Positions 1 to 8,422 of a stretch of 64,000 bases of DNA are shown here, one piece after another; position 1 is the first letter of the stretch; each line of letters starts with the position of its first letter. The position numbers and the translations under genes were made by a program. The notes below the pieces were generated by a model. It searched no databases and was not told the origin of the DNA. It saw nothing but the letters and a program-made list of their open reading frames with translations. The stretch lies in the NCBI RefSeq assembly GCF_030406905.1, contig NZ_CP129137.1, positions 1,041,001 through 1,105,000 of the forward strand, read 5' to 3'. This DNA comes from Streptomyces sp. HUAS CB01. GTDB taxonomy: Bacteria; Actinomycetota; Actinomycetes; Streptomycetales; Streptomycetaceae.

Positions 1-528
1 CAGCCCGACCTCGATCGTGACCGCCTCCCCGTACCGCACGTCACGGACCTCCCGGCCGGTCGCGCGCAGGTCGTTCTCGACCTTGCCCGCACGCTGGTGG
101 TCGACGGTGACGGTGGCGAGCCGGAAGCGCTGCCGGGTCACGGTGCCGAGCGCGTCCAGGGCCTCGCCGACCGCACCGCCGTACGCGCGGATGAGCCCGC
201 CCGCACCGAGCTTGACGCCACCGTAGTAACGGGTCACGACGGCCACGGCGTAGCGGACGTCACGGCGGAGGAGCATCTGGAGCATCGGCACGCCGGCCGT
301 GCCGCCGGGCTCGCCGTCGTCGCTCGCCTTCTGGACGGCGGCGTCGGCGCCGATGACGTAGGCGAAGCAGTTGTGGGTGGCGGTCGGGTGCTCCTTGCGG
401 ACGCGCGCGACGAAGTCCTGCGCCTCCTGTTCGGTCGCGGCCGGGCTGAGCGCGCAGAGGAAGCGCGATCGGTTGATCTCGATCTCGTGCACGCCCTCAC
501 GGGCGACCGTCCGGTACTGCTCCTGCAT
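1..528 (-). CDS. YigZ/IMPACT family protein (3' end outside window)
   Basis: This is the N-terminal 176 residues of a YigZ/IMPACT family protein, a conserved cytosolic family linked to translation regulation whose biochemical role in bacteria is unsettled. The signature is clear: a DDGEPGGTAG stretch near residue 65 followed by VVTRYYGGVKLGAGGLIRAY near residue 95. The reading frame runs off the left edge, so the C-terminal ferredoxin-like domain is incomplete here. The ATG at 528 has no Shine-Dalgarno, but TAGGGT lies 6 nt before it, which suggests a leaderless transcript. Confidence 0.9.
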   Translation of the reverse strand, partial: MQEQYRTVAREGVHEIEINRSRFLCALSPAATEQEAQDFVARVRKEHPTATHNCFAYVIGADAAVQKASDDGEPGGTAGVPMLQMLLRRDVRYAVAVVTRYYGGVKLGAGGLIRAYGGAVGEALDALGTVTRQRFRLATVTVDHQRAGKVENDLRATGREVRDVRYGEAVTIEVGL

Positions 529-1147
529 CCCGCCACCCTATGCCGCTCCGCGGCCCGCCGGTCCGCCCGGTCCTCGGGCGGACCGGCGGCAGGCCCGGTG
601 CGCGTGCCTGGTGGGCCGCGTGGGCGGGGCGGGTGCTGCGGACGGCGGGCCCGGGTGCGGGACGGGATCGCCCGCGGCGGGTGCGGGTGGGGACGAGGCG
701 GTAGCGGACGATCGCCGGAGGCGCACGCCGGGCGGTTGCGGGGTGTGCGGCCTGCCGGCGATGCCTCGGCGGCCGACCGCACCTGTGAGCGCGATCCGGA
801 ACCGCCGGCCCGGCCGGAGCCCACGCTCGCCCTCGCGTTCGGTGTCGGCAGGGTGGGGTTCCGCGAGGGTGGCGCCCCCGACGTCGTCCTCCGCTGCCGG
901 TCAACGGCACCGGAGGACGGCTCGAGCGGCCACACCCGCGGGGGCGTTGCAGGTGCGGCGCCCCGGACACCCGCCCTGCGCGACCCGGTCGCCCCGGAAC
1001 CCCGGCTCTTACGCAGGACTGCCGCGGGAGTCGTATCCGTCGTACGGGTTCGGTACCGATCGCCTCCGACCCGCGCCCACCGGGAATGGCTCGCGGCTGT
1101 CGGCCGTTCCCGTCTCAGGCGGACATGCGACCCGAGGGAGACACAGC
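529..1147. other. Gene-free interval with one hairpin
   Basis: No coding sequence is convincing in this 619-base stretch between the divergent yigZ-like gene and the CoA-binding gene. It holds a perfect inverted repeat at 555-589 and, at its right end, the GGGAG ribosome binding site of the gene starting at 1148. The overlapping reading frames on both strands have no recognisable domains. Confidence 0.5.
555..589. other. Perfect 15-bp inverted repeat
   Basis: The arms 555-569 and 575-589 are exact reverse complements (CCGCCGGTCCGCCCG on the left), separated by a 5-base loop. It lies 27 bases upstream of the yigZ-like start, with no gene ending towards it, so a terminator role is not obvious. 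A transcript from further right would carry it in a leader. No T tract is present. Confidence 0.6.
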
Positions 1148-1555
1148 GTGCACAGCGAGACGGACACCGTCCGCAGGATCCTGAACGAACTCGGCGACAC
1201 CTGGGCGATCGTCGGCCTCTCCACGAACGAGCGGCGCGCCGCCTACGGAGTCGCCAAGGTCCTGCAGCGCCACGGCAAGCGCATCGTGCCGGTGCACCCG
1301 AAGGCCGAGGCGGTCCACGGGGAGCAGGGCTACCCGTCCCTCGACGCCGTGCCGTTCGACGTCGACGTCGTGGACGTCTTCGTGAACAGCGACCTCGCGG
1401 GCACGGTCGCCGATCAGGCCGTGGCCAAGGGCGCCAAGGCCGTCTGGTTCCAGCTGGGCGTCATCGACGAGGAGGCGTACGAGCGGACCCGCGCCGCGGG
1501 CCTCGACATGGTCATGGACCGCTGCCCGGCGATCGAGATCCCCCTGCTCGACTGA
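1148..1555 (+). CDS. CoA-binding protein
   Basis: This 135-residue protein is a stand-alone CoA-binding (Rossmann-like) domain of the YccU type, cytosolic and of uncertain physiological role. Seen in it are the early WAIVGLSTNERRAAYGVAKVL nucleotide-binding turn near residues 17-37, VPVHPKAEAVHG, and a C-terminal VMDRCPAIE typical of the family. GTG at 1148 is chosen because GGGAG sits 7 nt upstream; the longer open frame to the left has no domain. It converges on the YbaK gene across a hairpin at 1573-1596. Confidence 0.88.
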   Translation: MHSETDTVRRILNELGDTWAIVGLSTNERRAAYGVAKVLQRHGKRIVPVHPKAEAVHGEQGYPSLDAVPFDVDVVDVFVNSDLAGTVADQAVAKGAKAVWFQLGVIDEEAYERTRAAGLDMVMDRCPAIEIPLLD

Positions 1556-1572
1556 CACGGTGGGGCCGGAAG

Positions 1573-1596
1573 CCGGGCCGGCGTGAGACGGCCCGG
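1573..1596. terminator. Bidirectional terminator hairpin
   Basis: An 8-bp inverted repeat (CCGGGCCG, loop of 8, CGGCCCGG) lies between the convergent CoA-binding and YbaK genes. It is flanked by an outer GGCCGGA/TCCGGCC pair that would extend the stem. There is no T run, as is common in Streptomyces. Confidence 0.5.
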
Positions 1597-1621
1597 ACCG
1601 CGTCCGGCCGTGCCGGGTGGG

Positions 1622-2179
1622 TCAGGCGGTGCCGAGGCCGTCCAGGACCATTGCGCCGGGGAGCCCGGCGAAGACCTTCCCGGGCACGATCAGCTTGCCG
1701 CGGCGGCGGCCGCTCCCGATCAGCACCCACTCCGTGTCGACGACCGCGGAGTCCACGAGCAGCGGCCAGCCGACGGGCAGACCGATCGGGGTGATCCCGC
1801 CGTACTCCATGCCGGTCTCGCCCGTCGCGGTCTCCATCGACGCGAACGACGCCTTGCGGGCCCCGAGTCGGCGGCGCACGGCGCCGTTGACGTCCACCCG
1901 GGTCCTGGACAGGACCAGACACGCGGCGAGGGTCGTCTCCCCGCCGCGCTTCCCGGCCACGACGACACAGTTGGCCGACGTGCCGAGGAGGTCGGCTCCG
2001 TGGTGCTCGACGAACACCGCGGTGTCGGCGATGGCCGGGTCGGTGTCGACGTAGAGCAGTTGCTCTGCCGGGACGTCGCCCTGCCAGGCCCGTACGGCGT
2101 CGGCGACCGGCGCGGTGAGGAGGTCGAGGCAGTCGGGTGCGGGCCGGGCGTCGTCGAAGTCTCCGATGGGTGCGCGCAT
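1622..2179 (-). CDS. YbaK/EbsC family aminoacyl-tRNA deacylase
   Basis: The 185-residue product belongs to the YbaK/ProX superfamily, free-standing homologues of the prolyl-tRNA synthetase editing domain that hydrolyse mischarged aminoacyl-tRNA in the cytosol. The family core is visible: a CVVVAGKRGG segment carrying the conserved lysine near residue 97, a KASFAS segment, and MEYGGITPIGLP near residue 143. The ATG at 2179 lacks a Shine-Dalgarno; TAGCGT lies 6 nt upstream, pointing to a leaderless mRNA. Which tRNA it edits cannot be read from the sequence. Confidence 0.85.
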   Translation of the reverse strand: MRAPIGDFDDARPAPDCLDLLTAPVADAVRAWQGDVPAEQLLYVDTDPAIADTAVFVEHHGADLLGTSANCVVVAGKRGGETTLAACLVLSRTRVDVNGAVRRRLGARKASFASMETATGETGMEYGGITPIGLPVGWPLLVDSAVVDTEWVLIGSGRRRGKLIVPGKVFAGLPGAMVLDGLGTA

Positions 2180-2311
2180 ACGGGCACGCTAACAGCGGAC
2201 GGGACGTCCCCGGCGGGCCGTCTCGGGGGACGGGCTGCCGACTCCGGCCGCCTCGACGCACGGGGTTGCCGACGGCCGCGTCAGCCCACGGGGTTGCCGG
2301 CGCCGGCCGGC

Positions 2312-2884
2312 TCAGCGGACGGGCGGGATGGAGACGGCCATGGTCATCTCGACCGTCCCGGTGCCCGCGTTGCGGTAGACGTGCGGCACGTTCGCCTCGT
2401 ACGTGGCCGAGGTACCCGCGGGCACGGTGTACGGCTGCCCGTCGACGACGAGGGTCAGTTCCCCGGAGGTGACGTGCAGGAGTTCGACGGTGCCGTCGGG
2501 ATGGGGATCGGAGGCGCTCTCCTCCCCGGGCATCAGCGTCCAGGCCCACAGTTCCAGCGGGCCCCGGGCCTCGGTGCCGACGAGGAGCGTGGTCGAGCTG
2601 CCGCCGGGGGTGGACCACATCCGTACGGCCTGCTCTCGCGGCACGAGCTGGACCTGCGGGCCCTTCTCGTAGTCGAGGAGCGTGGTGATGCTGACCCCGA
2701 GGGCGTCGGCGAGTTTGACCGTGGTGCCCACACTCGGATTGGTGCGCGCCTGCTCGATCTGGATGATCATTCCGCGGCTGACCCCCGAGCGGGCGGCAAG
2801 GGCGTCGAGCGTGAACCCCCGCTCGCCGCGCCAGCGCTTGAGGTTCCGGGCGAGCGACTGCGTGAGCTGGTCGAGGTCCGACAC
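2312..2884 (-). CDS. XRE family regulator with C-terminal cupin domain
   Basis: This 190-residue protein joins an N-terminal XRE helix-turn-helix (about residues 12-66, with FTLDALAARSGVSRGMIIQIE) to a C-terminal cupin barrel (about 110-185, with PHPDGTVELLHVTSGELTLVVDG split by its two motifs). Such proteins usually repress or activate a neighbouring metabolic or export gene, with the cupin sensing a small molecule. It starts with GTG at 2884 and is divergent from the EamA transporter at 2977, its likely target. The shared intergenic DNA is AT-rich and palindromic. Confidence 0.88.
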   Translation of the reverse strand: MSDLDQLTQSLARNLKRWRGERGFTLDALAARSGVSRGMIIQIEQARTNPSVGTTVKLADALGVSITTLLDYEKGPQVQLVPREQAVRMWSTPGGSSTTLLVGTEARGPLELWAWTLMPGEESASDPHPDGTVELLHVTSGELTLVVDGQPYTVPAGTSATYEANVPHVYRNAGTGTVEMTMAVSIPPVR

Positions 2885-2893
2885 ATTCCGTCC

Positions 2894-2924
2894 AATATAA
2901 TCAATGGATTAGTTCAATACATTG
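2894..2924. promoter_or_regulatory. AT-rich divergent promoter/operator region
   Basis: A short AT-rich island stands out in high-GC DNA between the XRE-cupin gene and the EamA gene. It contains a perfect TATAAT on the plus strand (2896-2901), TATATT on the minus strand 9 nt before the regulator's GTG, and the inverted pair CAATG (2902-2906)/CATTG (2920-2924). I infer overlapping divergent promoters bound by the XRE-cupin regulator. Confidence 0.5.
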
Positions 2925-2976
2925 CACTACGGTGTGGTGCACCCGATCGTTCACCGAACTGTACTGCGAGGCACTC

Positions 2977-3843
2977 ATGACAGCACTGTTCGCCCTGGCC
3001 ACCAGCCTTCTGTGGGGGCTGGCCGACTTCGGCGGCGGACTGCTGACACGACGAATCCCCGCACTGACGGTCGTGGTGGTGTCGCAGACGATCGCCGTGG
3101 CCGTGCTCGGCGCGATCGTCGTGGCGACCGGCGGCTGGAGCGAGGCCGGTCCCGAGCTCTGGTACGCGGTGGCCGCCGGCGTCGTGGGACCGGTGGCGAT
3201 GCTGAGCTTCTACAAGGCGCTGGCTCTCGGCCCCATGGGGGTCGTCTCCCCGCTGGGGTCGCTCGGTGTCGTCGTGCCCGTGTCGGTGGGCCTCCTCCTC
3301 GGCGAGCGGCCGGGGCTGCTGCAGTTCGCGGGCATCGCCGTGGCCGTCGTGGGCGTGCTGCTCGCCGGCGGCCCGGAACTGCGGGGCGCACCCGTGCAGC
3401 GGCAGGCGGTCCTGCTGACCCTGCTCGCCGCGTTCGGCTTCGGCTCCGTGATGGCGCTCATCGCCGAGGCATCGACCACGCTCACCGGCCTCTTCCTGGC
3501 GCTCTTTGTCCAGCGGGTCACGAACGTGCTGGTGGGCGGCGCGGCGCTGTACGTGTCGGTGAAGCGGGGCGGCCGTGCGCTGCCGGAGGACGGCGGACGG
3601 GGTCCGGTCGTCCGTGCGCTGCCGGCACTCGCCTTCGTCGGTCTGGCCGACGTCGCCGCGAACGGTACGTACTCGATCGCCGCACAGCAGGGTCCGGTGG
3701 CGGTCGCGGCCGTGCTCGCCTCGCTGTACCCGGTGGTCACGGCCCTGGCGGCGCGCGGCGTGCTCAAGGAGCGGCTCCGCGCGGTGCAGGCCGCCGGCGC
3801 CGGGCTCGCGCTCGTCGGCACGGTCCTCCTGGCGACGGGCTGA
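2977..3843 (+). CDS. EamA (DMT superfamily) transporter
   Basis: The 288-residue protein is an integral membrane exporter of the drug/metabolite superfamily, with ten predicted membrane segments in two EamA repeats. The first repeat begins at MTALFALATSLLWGLADFGG; the second contains VGLADVAANGTYSIAAQQGP. ATG at 2977 is chosen because GAGG lies 5 nt upstream, whereas the longer frame adds an unlikely polar N-terminus. It is divergent from the XRE-cupin regulator, which probably controls it. The substrate is not predictable. Confidence 0.88.
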   Translation: MTALFALATSLLWGLADFGGGLLTRRIPALTVVVVSQTIAVAVLGAIVVATGGWSEAGPELWYAVAAGVVGPVAMLSFYKALALGPMGVVSPLGSLGVVVPVSVGLLLGERPGLLQFAGIAVAVVGVLLAGGPELRGAPVQRQAVLLTLLAAFGFGSVMALIAEASTTLTGLFLALFVQRVTNVLVGGAALYVSVKRGGRALPEDGGRGPVVRALPALAFVGLADVAANGTYSIAAQQGPVAVAAVLASLYPVVTALAARGVLKERLRAVQAAGAGLALVGTVLLATG

Positions 3844-3884
3844 CCCTGTCGCCGGCTGGCAGGTTCCGCCGGACGGCGGGCCGG

Positions 3885-4622
3885 TCAGCGCTCCTCGAGC
3901 TCGGCGAGGGCGACCAGCTGCTCCGGAGTCACGCCTTCCGGGATCGGCAGGGGCGCGGGCGACCTGAGCGGCGGCTGCCAGCCCTCGACCGGGTCCCAGC
4001 TGCGGACCACCTTCGCGGGCGCCCCCGCGACCACCGCGTGGTCGGGCACCCGGCCGCGGACGACGGCCCCGGCCGCGACCACGACGTTGCGGCCGAGCCG
4101 CGCCCCGGGCAGGATCACCGCGCCCGTACCGAGCCAGCAGCCGGGCCCGATCTCCACGGGCTCGGCGCGCGGCCACTGCTTGCCGACCGGCGTGTGCGGA
4201 TCGTCGTAGCTGTGGTTGGTCGAGGTGATGTAGACGTACGGACCGCAGTACGTGTCGGAGCCGATGGTCACCGTCGTGTCGGCGATGACGTGGCTCCCGC
4301 GGCCCAGCACCACACCGTTGCCGAGGGTGAGGATCGGATCGGGACCGAGATCGAGGCCGGGCATCATGCCCGCGGTCAGCGTCACCTGCTCCGCGATGAT
4401 GCAGTGCTCACCGAGCTCGATCCACGCCTCTCCGAACACCGTTCCCTGAGGGAACGCCAGCCGTGTACCGGCGCCGATCCTGCGGAAACGCAGCGGTCCC
4501 GGCCGCTCCGCGGTCACCGCGCCCGCTTCCTGCGCCCAGCGCCGGCCACTGTGCACGGCCCGCGACAGCAGACGCCCCCACCAGGCGGTCAGCGGGGAGA
4601 ACGTGTTTCGGTTTTTCGGCAC
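3885..4622 (-). CDS. Left-handed beta-helix acyltransferase
   Basis: This 245-residue protein is a hexapeptide-repeat acyltransferase of the LbH fold, resembling maltose O-acetyltransferase/WbbJ-type enzymes that acetylate sugars or cell-wall intermediates. Repeats of the [LIV]-G-x4 kind run from about residue 70 to 200, with the catalytic-type histidine in TSTNHSYDDP and the C-terminal VVAGAPAKVVRSW signature. The start is GTG at 4622, with TAACGT 6 nt upstream and no Shine-Dalgarno. The acceptor is unknown. Confidence 0.82.
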   Translation of the reverse strand: MPKNRNTFSPLTAWWGRLLSRAVHSGRRWAQEAGAVTAERPGPLRFRRIGAGTRLAFPQGTVFGEAWIELGEHCIIAEQVTLTAGMMPGLDLGPDPILTLGNGVVLGRGSHVIADTTVTIGSDTYCGPYVYITSTNHSYDDPHTPVGKQWPRAEPVEIGPGCWLGTGAVILPGARLGRNVVVAAGAVVRGRVPDHAVVAGAPAKVVRSWDPVEGWQPPLRSPAPLPIPEGVTPEQLVALAELEER

Positions 4623-4784
4623 CAGGACACGTTAGTGGGCCCGGGTGCGGGCAACCCGGGACGTGCGCTGTGATCTTCGCCCCACGCCGTGCGGCGTGCG
4701 GAATTGCGAGGGACGGCCCAGACGGCAGTCTGGGGTGGGAGGACCTGCGTATCCACGACGAGGGGACGAGGGGAAAGAACAAGA

Positions 4785-6002
4785 GTGGCAGCAACCAGCG
4801 AACCGCTCCGTGACCTGGTACGGCGTCATCGCGAACCGGCGGTCGTCCAGACGGTGCGATCCACCGCCGCCGCGGTCGTCTCCTACGTCATCGCCCTCCA
4901 GCTCAGCGGTGAGGCCGTACCCCTCACCGCGCCCCTGACGGCGCTCCTCGTCGTCCAGGTCACCCTCTACTCCACGCTCACGACCGGCATCCGGAGGGTG
5001 AACTCGGTCGTGGCGGGCGTGCTGATCGCGATCGGCTTCAGCGCTCTGGTCGGGCTGAGCTGGTGGAGTCTGGGGCTGGTGATCCTCGCCTCGCTGGTCA
5101 TCGGGCGGTTCGTGAAGGTCGGCGAGTTCGTGCCCGAAGTGGCGATCAGCGCCATGCTCGTCCTCGGCGTGACACAGGTGACGTCGACGGCCTGGGACCG
5201 GGTGCTGGAGACCTTGATCGGCGCCGTGGTGGGGCTGCTCTTCAACGTCCTCTTCGTGCCGCCCGTCTGGGTGAGCGACGCCAGCGCGGCGATCAGCGAC
5301 CTGGCGGGGCGGATGCGAGGGCTGCTGGCGCACATCGCCGAGGAACTCGGCGAGCACACGCCGGTGGCGCAGGCGGCGGCCAGGCTGCACGAGGCGCGCC
5401 GGCTCGATCACGACATCGTGCAGGTGGACGCGGCGCTGCGGCAGGCGGAGGACAGTCTGCGTTTCAATCCGCGGGTCAAGGAGCCGGTGCTCTCCCGCGT
5501 CGTGCTCCGGACCGGGCTGGACGCGCTGGAGATCTGCGCGGTGATCCTGCGGGTCTCCTGCCGGACGCTCACGGACCTGGCGAAGACCCAGCCCGACGGG
5601 ACGCTCTTCCCTCCTGCCGTGACCAAGGGGCTGCAGGACCTGTTCGGTCATCTGTCCGATGCCATCGGGGCCTTCACCTCACTGATCACCACCCAGATGT
5701 CGGTCACCGGCGCGGACGCCGAGGCCCGCCTGTCGCAGGAACTCGCCGAGGGCCGCGTCTGCCGGGACAGGGTCGCCGCGATGCTGCTCGACGACCTGCG
5801 CAAGGACCATCGGCACTGGCAGCTGCACGGGGCGCTGCTCGCGGAGGCGGACCGGATCCTCGATGAACTGGACGTCGAGAAGCGCTCCGAACGACTCATC
5901 GAGGAACTCGACCGGCACGCCCGCGAGCGCCTGTCGAGCCGCAGGTGGCTCGACGACGTGAAGGTCCGGATCCGACGCAGCCTGGGACGGAACGACGACT
6001 GA
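4785..6002 (+). CDS. FUSC/aromatic acid exporter family membrane protein
   Basis: The 405-residue product has an N-terminal membrane domain of about six helices (residues 20-165, including VVSYVIALQL and LVIGRFVKVGEFVPEVAISAMLVLG split across helices) and a long helical cytosolic tail of about 230 residues. This matches the FUSC/ArAE family of putative small-molecule exporters. GTG at 4785 is chosen; a GAGGGG purine tract lies about 11 nt upstream. The gene converges on csbD across a strong hairpin. Confidence 0.82.
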   Translation: MAATSEPLRDLVRRHREPAVVQTVRSTAAAVVSYVIALQLSGEAVPLTAPLTALLVVQVTLYSTLTTGIRRVNSVVAGVLIAIGFSALVGLSWWSLGLVILASLVIGRFVKVGEFVPEVAISAMLVLGVTQVTSTAWDRVLETLIGAVVGLLFNVLFVPPVWVSDASAAISDLAGRMRGLLAHIAEELGEHTPVAQAAARLHEARRLDHDIVQVDAALRQAEDSLRFNPRVKEPVLSRVVLRTGLDALEICAVILRVSCRTLTDLAKTQPDGTLFPPAVTKGLQDLFGHLSDAIGAFTSLITTQMSVTGADAEARLSQELAEGRVCRDRVAAMLLDDLRKDHRHWQLHGALLAEADRILDELDVEKRSERLIEELDRHARERLSSRRWLDDVKVRIRRSLGRNDD

Positions 6003-6048
6003 GACCGGGGAAGCGGGATGTCGCCGTGTCCGCGGGACCCCGGACGCA

Positions 6049-6092
6049 CCGGGGCGGCCGCGCCGGCACGAAGTGCGGTGCGGCCGCCCCGG
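6049..6092. terminator. Bidirectional terminator hairpin
   Basis: Arms 6049-6061 and 6080-6092 form a perfect 13-bp stem (CCGGGGCGGCCGC on the left), with a smaller GCAC/GTGC stem inside the loop. It lies between the stop codons of the convergent FUSC and CsbD genes, the expected place for a shared terminator. Confidence 0.75.
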
Positions 6093-6114
6093 GCATGAGC
6101 GGCGTAGGCCCGAC

Positions 6115-6288
6115 TCAGCGGCCGGACTTCCTCATCCGCTCGCCGGCGTCGTGCGCGGCCTCCTGGGCCTTGCCCGCCATCTGCTCGCCACGGCCCTCGG
6201 CCTGCATCTCGCGGTCGCTCATGACCTTGCCGGCGGTTTCCTTCATCTTGCCCTTGGCCTGCTTCGCCTTGGCCTTTGCCTTGCCCAT
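6115..6288 (-). CDS. CsbD family small stress protein
   Basis: This 57-residue, highly charged protein is a short CsbD-like protein. The family is associated with general stress responses, and its molecular role is unknown. The family pattern is visible in KGKMKETAGKV followed by GRGEQMAGKAQEAAHD. ATG at 6288 is chosen because AAGGGA lies 8 nt upstream and the family starts there; the open frame extends further left without conservation. The composition (Lys, Ala, Glu, no Cys) suggests an extended soluble protein. Confidence 0.8.
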   Translation of the reverse strand: MGKAKAKAKQAKGKMKETAGKVMSDREMQAEGRGEQMAGKAQEAAHDAGERMRKSGR

Positions 6289-6399
6289 GTCGGTGGTCCC
6301 TTCAGCGTGGGGGGTGGACTGGCACATCCACCTTGCGCCGCTCACCCAGCGTCCGCAATCGGTGACGTTGAGCACACGGACACTCGGGTGGAACGGACG

Positions 6400-6561
6400 T
6401 CAGTCCGGCGGCTCGGGCGTCGGGCGGGTGCCCGGTTCGGGGTCGGCGGGCGGGGCCGGGTCCGGCGAGGGCTCGGGCGGCTGGGGATCGCGCGGTACGG
6501 GCTCGGGACCGCTCGGCACGGGTTCGGGCCCGTCCGGGGGCGGTTCCTTCGGGGTGGTCAT
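6400..6561 (-). CDS. Small proline-rich protein
   Basis: A 53-residue open frame starts at ATG 6561 with a good GGAAGG ribosome binding site 7 nt upstream. It encodes an almost purely Pro/Glu/Asp/Gly sequence with a PEPVP repeat pattern (PEPVPSGPEPVPRD). It has no domain, signal or membrane segment and would be disordered. It may be a real small gene, since the RBS is better than chance, but in this GC-rich DNA such frames also arise without selection. Confidence 0.4.
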   Translation of the reverse strand: MTTPKEPPPDGPEPVPSGPEPVPRDPQPPEPSPDPAPPADPEPGTRPTPEPPD

Positions 6562-7051
6562 GGTTGCGCCTTCCGGGTTTCTCCACGGGTCTTCCGGGGT
6601 CTTCTGCGCAGGCGGGTACCCATGTGACGGCGGGCGATGCCGAGGTGCGCGGCACCTGCGCGCGAGGGCCACGGCAGCCGCGCGCCCGGAGGGAGACGGC
6701 CGCGCTGACGTCGGGCGCCACGGAACCCGATGAGAACCGGTGGGCCGGGCGACGTGGCAGGGCGAAGGGGCGCGCGAGCCCGTAGCCGTACCTCGACCGG
6801 AGCAGGCGGACGGACAGCGCACGCGGCCGGAGGAGCCGGGCAGCCGGACACCGGACGGACCGACCGGCGAACGGACGGAGATACGACCGGCCGCACAGCC
6901 AGGCAGCCGGACACCGGACGGACCGACCGGCGAAGGATCGGAGGGACGGCCGGAGAGCCGTACCGCCGAGCGCCCGGGGCGAACCGCGAGCCCGGCGCCC
7001 ACCGGGCCCGGCGGACCACCCGAGGGGACCGCCTCCCCGACCGGCCGCGCG
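6562..7051. other. Gene-free interval with a 63-bp-period direct repeat
   Basis: No gene is convincing in these 490 bases. The interval contains the ribosome binding site of the small proline-rich gene at its left end and two identical 33-nt direct repeats at 6839-6871 and 6902-6934. Open frames cross it on both strands but have only Arg/Pro/Gly-rich low-complexity translation. Confidence 0.45.
6839..6934. repeat. Two 33-nt direct repeats, 63-bp period
   Basis: The 33-nt sequence beginning GGCAGCCGGACACCGG occurs identically at 6839-6871 and 6902-6934. The 63-bp period keeps reading frame (21 codons), but no coding sequence is supported. The pair suggests a tandem duplication. Confidence 0.75.
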
Positions 7052-7582
7052 TCAGCCGTCGACCGCCGCGCGGTGGCTCTTCACCAGCTCCAGGTACATC
7101 GCGGCGTTGAGCTTGATGCCTTCGCGCTCCTCGTCCGTGAGCTCCCGCTTGACCTTCGCCGGCACTCCGGCGACGAGGGAGCCCGGTGGCACGCGCATGC
7201 CCTGCGGCACGAGCGCCTGCGCCGCGACGAGGGACCCGGCGCCGATGTGGGCGCCGTTGAGGACGGTCGCGCCCATGCCCACGAGGACGTCGTCCTCCAC
7301 GGTGCAGCCGTGGAGCACGGCGTTGTGGCCGACGGAGACGCGTTCGCCGACGGTCACGGGGAACCCGGGGTCGACGTGGACGGTGCAGTTGTCCTGGACG
7401 TTGCTGTCGGCGCCGAGCACGATGGGGCCGCAGTCGGCGCGCAGCACGGTGTGGTACCAGACGCTCGCGCCCGCCGCCATGGTGACCTCGCCGATCACGA
7501 CTGACGTGGGCGCGGTGAACGCCTCCGGGGAGATCTGCGGCTCCTTGCCGCCGACTCCCGAGATCAGTGCCTGCTCACCCAT
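7052..7582 (-). CDS. Gamma carbonic anhydrase-like protein
   Basis: The 176-residue protein is a gamma-class carbonic anhydrase homologue with a left-handed beta-helix, interconverting CO2 and bicarbonate in the cytosol if active. The three metal-ligand histidines are present at about H69 (NCTVHVD), H86 and H91 (VGHNAVLHGC), and SVWYHTVLRAD near residue 40 is the family start of the helix. ATG at 7582 has GAGGAG 9 nt upstream. It lies 21 bases downstream of the dedA-like gene, so the two are probably cotranscribed. Confidence 0.88.
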   Translation of the reverse strand: MGEQALISGVGGKEPQISPEAFTAPTSVVIGEVTMAAGASVWYHTVLRADCGPIVLGADSNVQDNCTVHVDPGFPVTVGERVSVGHNAVLHGCTVEDDVLVGMGATVLNGAHIGAGSLVAAQALVPQGMRVPPGSLVAGVPAKVKRELTDEEREGIKLNAAMYLELVKSHRAAVDG

Positions 7583-7603
7583 CGTCTTCGTCTCCTCGCC
7601 CTG

Positions 7604-8305
7604 CTACTTCGGTGCCGCGCCCACCGGCACCGTAGGCGATGCCGGGACCGGGCCGTCCGCCGGGGCGGCCGTCCCACCGCCGTCCGCGGCCCCGGCCCGT
7701 GCGGCCGCCTTCCTGGCGCGGCTCCTCAGGACGAGCATCGAGGTCACGCCGAAGGCCACGGCCAGGACGAGTCCCAGCCAGGAGAAGCGCTTCAGCCACG
7801 CCTCGGCGACGATACCGACCGAGTACACGACGGCGGTCGTACCGCCCGCCCAGAGGATGCCGCCGAAGACGTTGGCGACGAGGAACTTCCAGTAGGGCAT
7901 GCGCAGCACGCCGGCGAGGGGGCCCGCGAAGATCCGCAGCAGGGCGACGAAGCGGCCGAAGAAGACGGCCCACATACCCCACTTCTGGAAGGACCGCTCG
8001 GCCAGCGCGATGTTGGCCTCGCTGAAGTGCTTGGGGAACTTGCCGCCGCACCAGGCCAGCAGGGGCCGTCCGCCCCTGCGCCCGATGGCGTAGCCGATCG
8101 AGTCGCCGATGATCGCGCCGGCGGTGGCGCAGGCGCCGAGGACCCAGGGGTTGATGTCGCCGTGCTGGGAGGCGAGGAGGGCGGAGCTGACGAGGACGAT
8201 CTCACCCGGCAGCGGGATCCCGAGGCTCTCGAGTCCGATGACCACGCCCACCAGGACGTAGACGGCCACGGCCGGCACGGTCTCGAGCCACTCCTGGACG
8301 TGCAA
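7604..8305 (-). CDS. DedA family membrane protein
   Basis: This 233-residue protein is a DedA/VTT-superfamily integral membrane protein. Members are implicated in flipping undecaprenyl phosphate or phosphatidylethanolamine and in membrane homeostasis. Typical features are ESLGIPLPGEIVLVSSALLAS near residue 25, a GDSIGYAIGRRGG segment near 70 and FFGRFVALLRIFAGPLAG near 115. The start is TTG at 8305, supported by GGGAGGA 7 nt upstream. The C-terminus is a low-complexity Ala/Pro tail. Confidence 0.88.
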   Translation of the reverse strand: MHVQEWLETVPAVAVYVLVGVVIGLESLGIPLPGEIVLVSSALLASQHGDINPWVLGACATAGAIIGDSIGYAIGRRGGRPLLAWCGGKFPKHFSEANIALAERSFQKWGMWAVFFGRFVALLRIFAGPLAGVLRMPYWKFLVANVFGGILWAGGTTAVVYSVGIVAEAWLKRFSWLGLVLAVAFGVTSMLVLRSRARKAAARAGAADGGGTAAPADGPVPASPTVPVGAAPK

Positions 8306-8382
8306 CGCAGGGTCCTCCCGTTGTCCCGGGCGTCGGCTCGTGGTCGTGGAGCCCGCCCTTGCCCGTGTGCGATCGGGCTCGG

Positions 8383-8422
8383 GCTGCCCGGCGTGCGCTC
8401 TCCGCCGCGCACGCCGGGCAGC
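8383..8422 (-). terminator. Terminator after thioesterase gene
   Basis: The arms 8383-8398 and 8407-8422 form a perfect 16-bp stem (GCTGCCCGGCGTGCGC on the left) with an 8-base loop. It lies downstream of the thioesterase stop and upstream of dedA, both on the minus strand, so it should separate the two transcription units. Confidence 0.7.

Noticed and set aside
97..1794. Long plus-strand frame over the yigZ-like and CoA-binding region
   Set aside because: It crosses two recognisable genes in the wrong frames and has Arg/Gly-rich translation.
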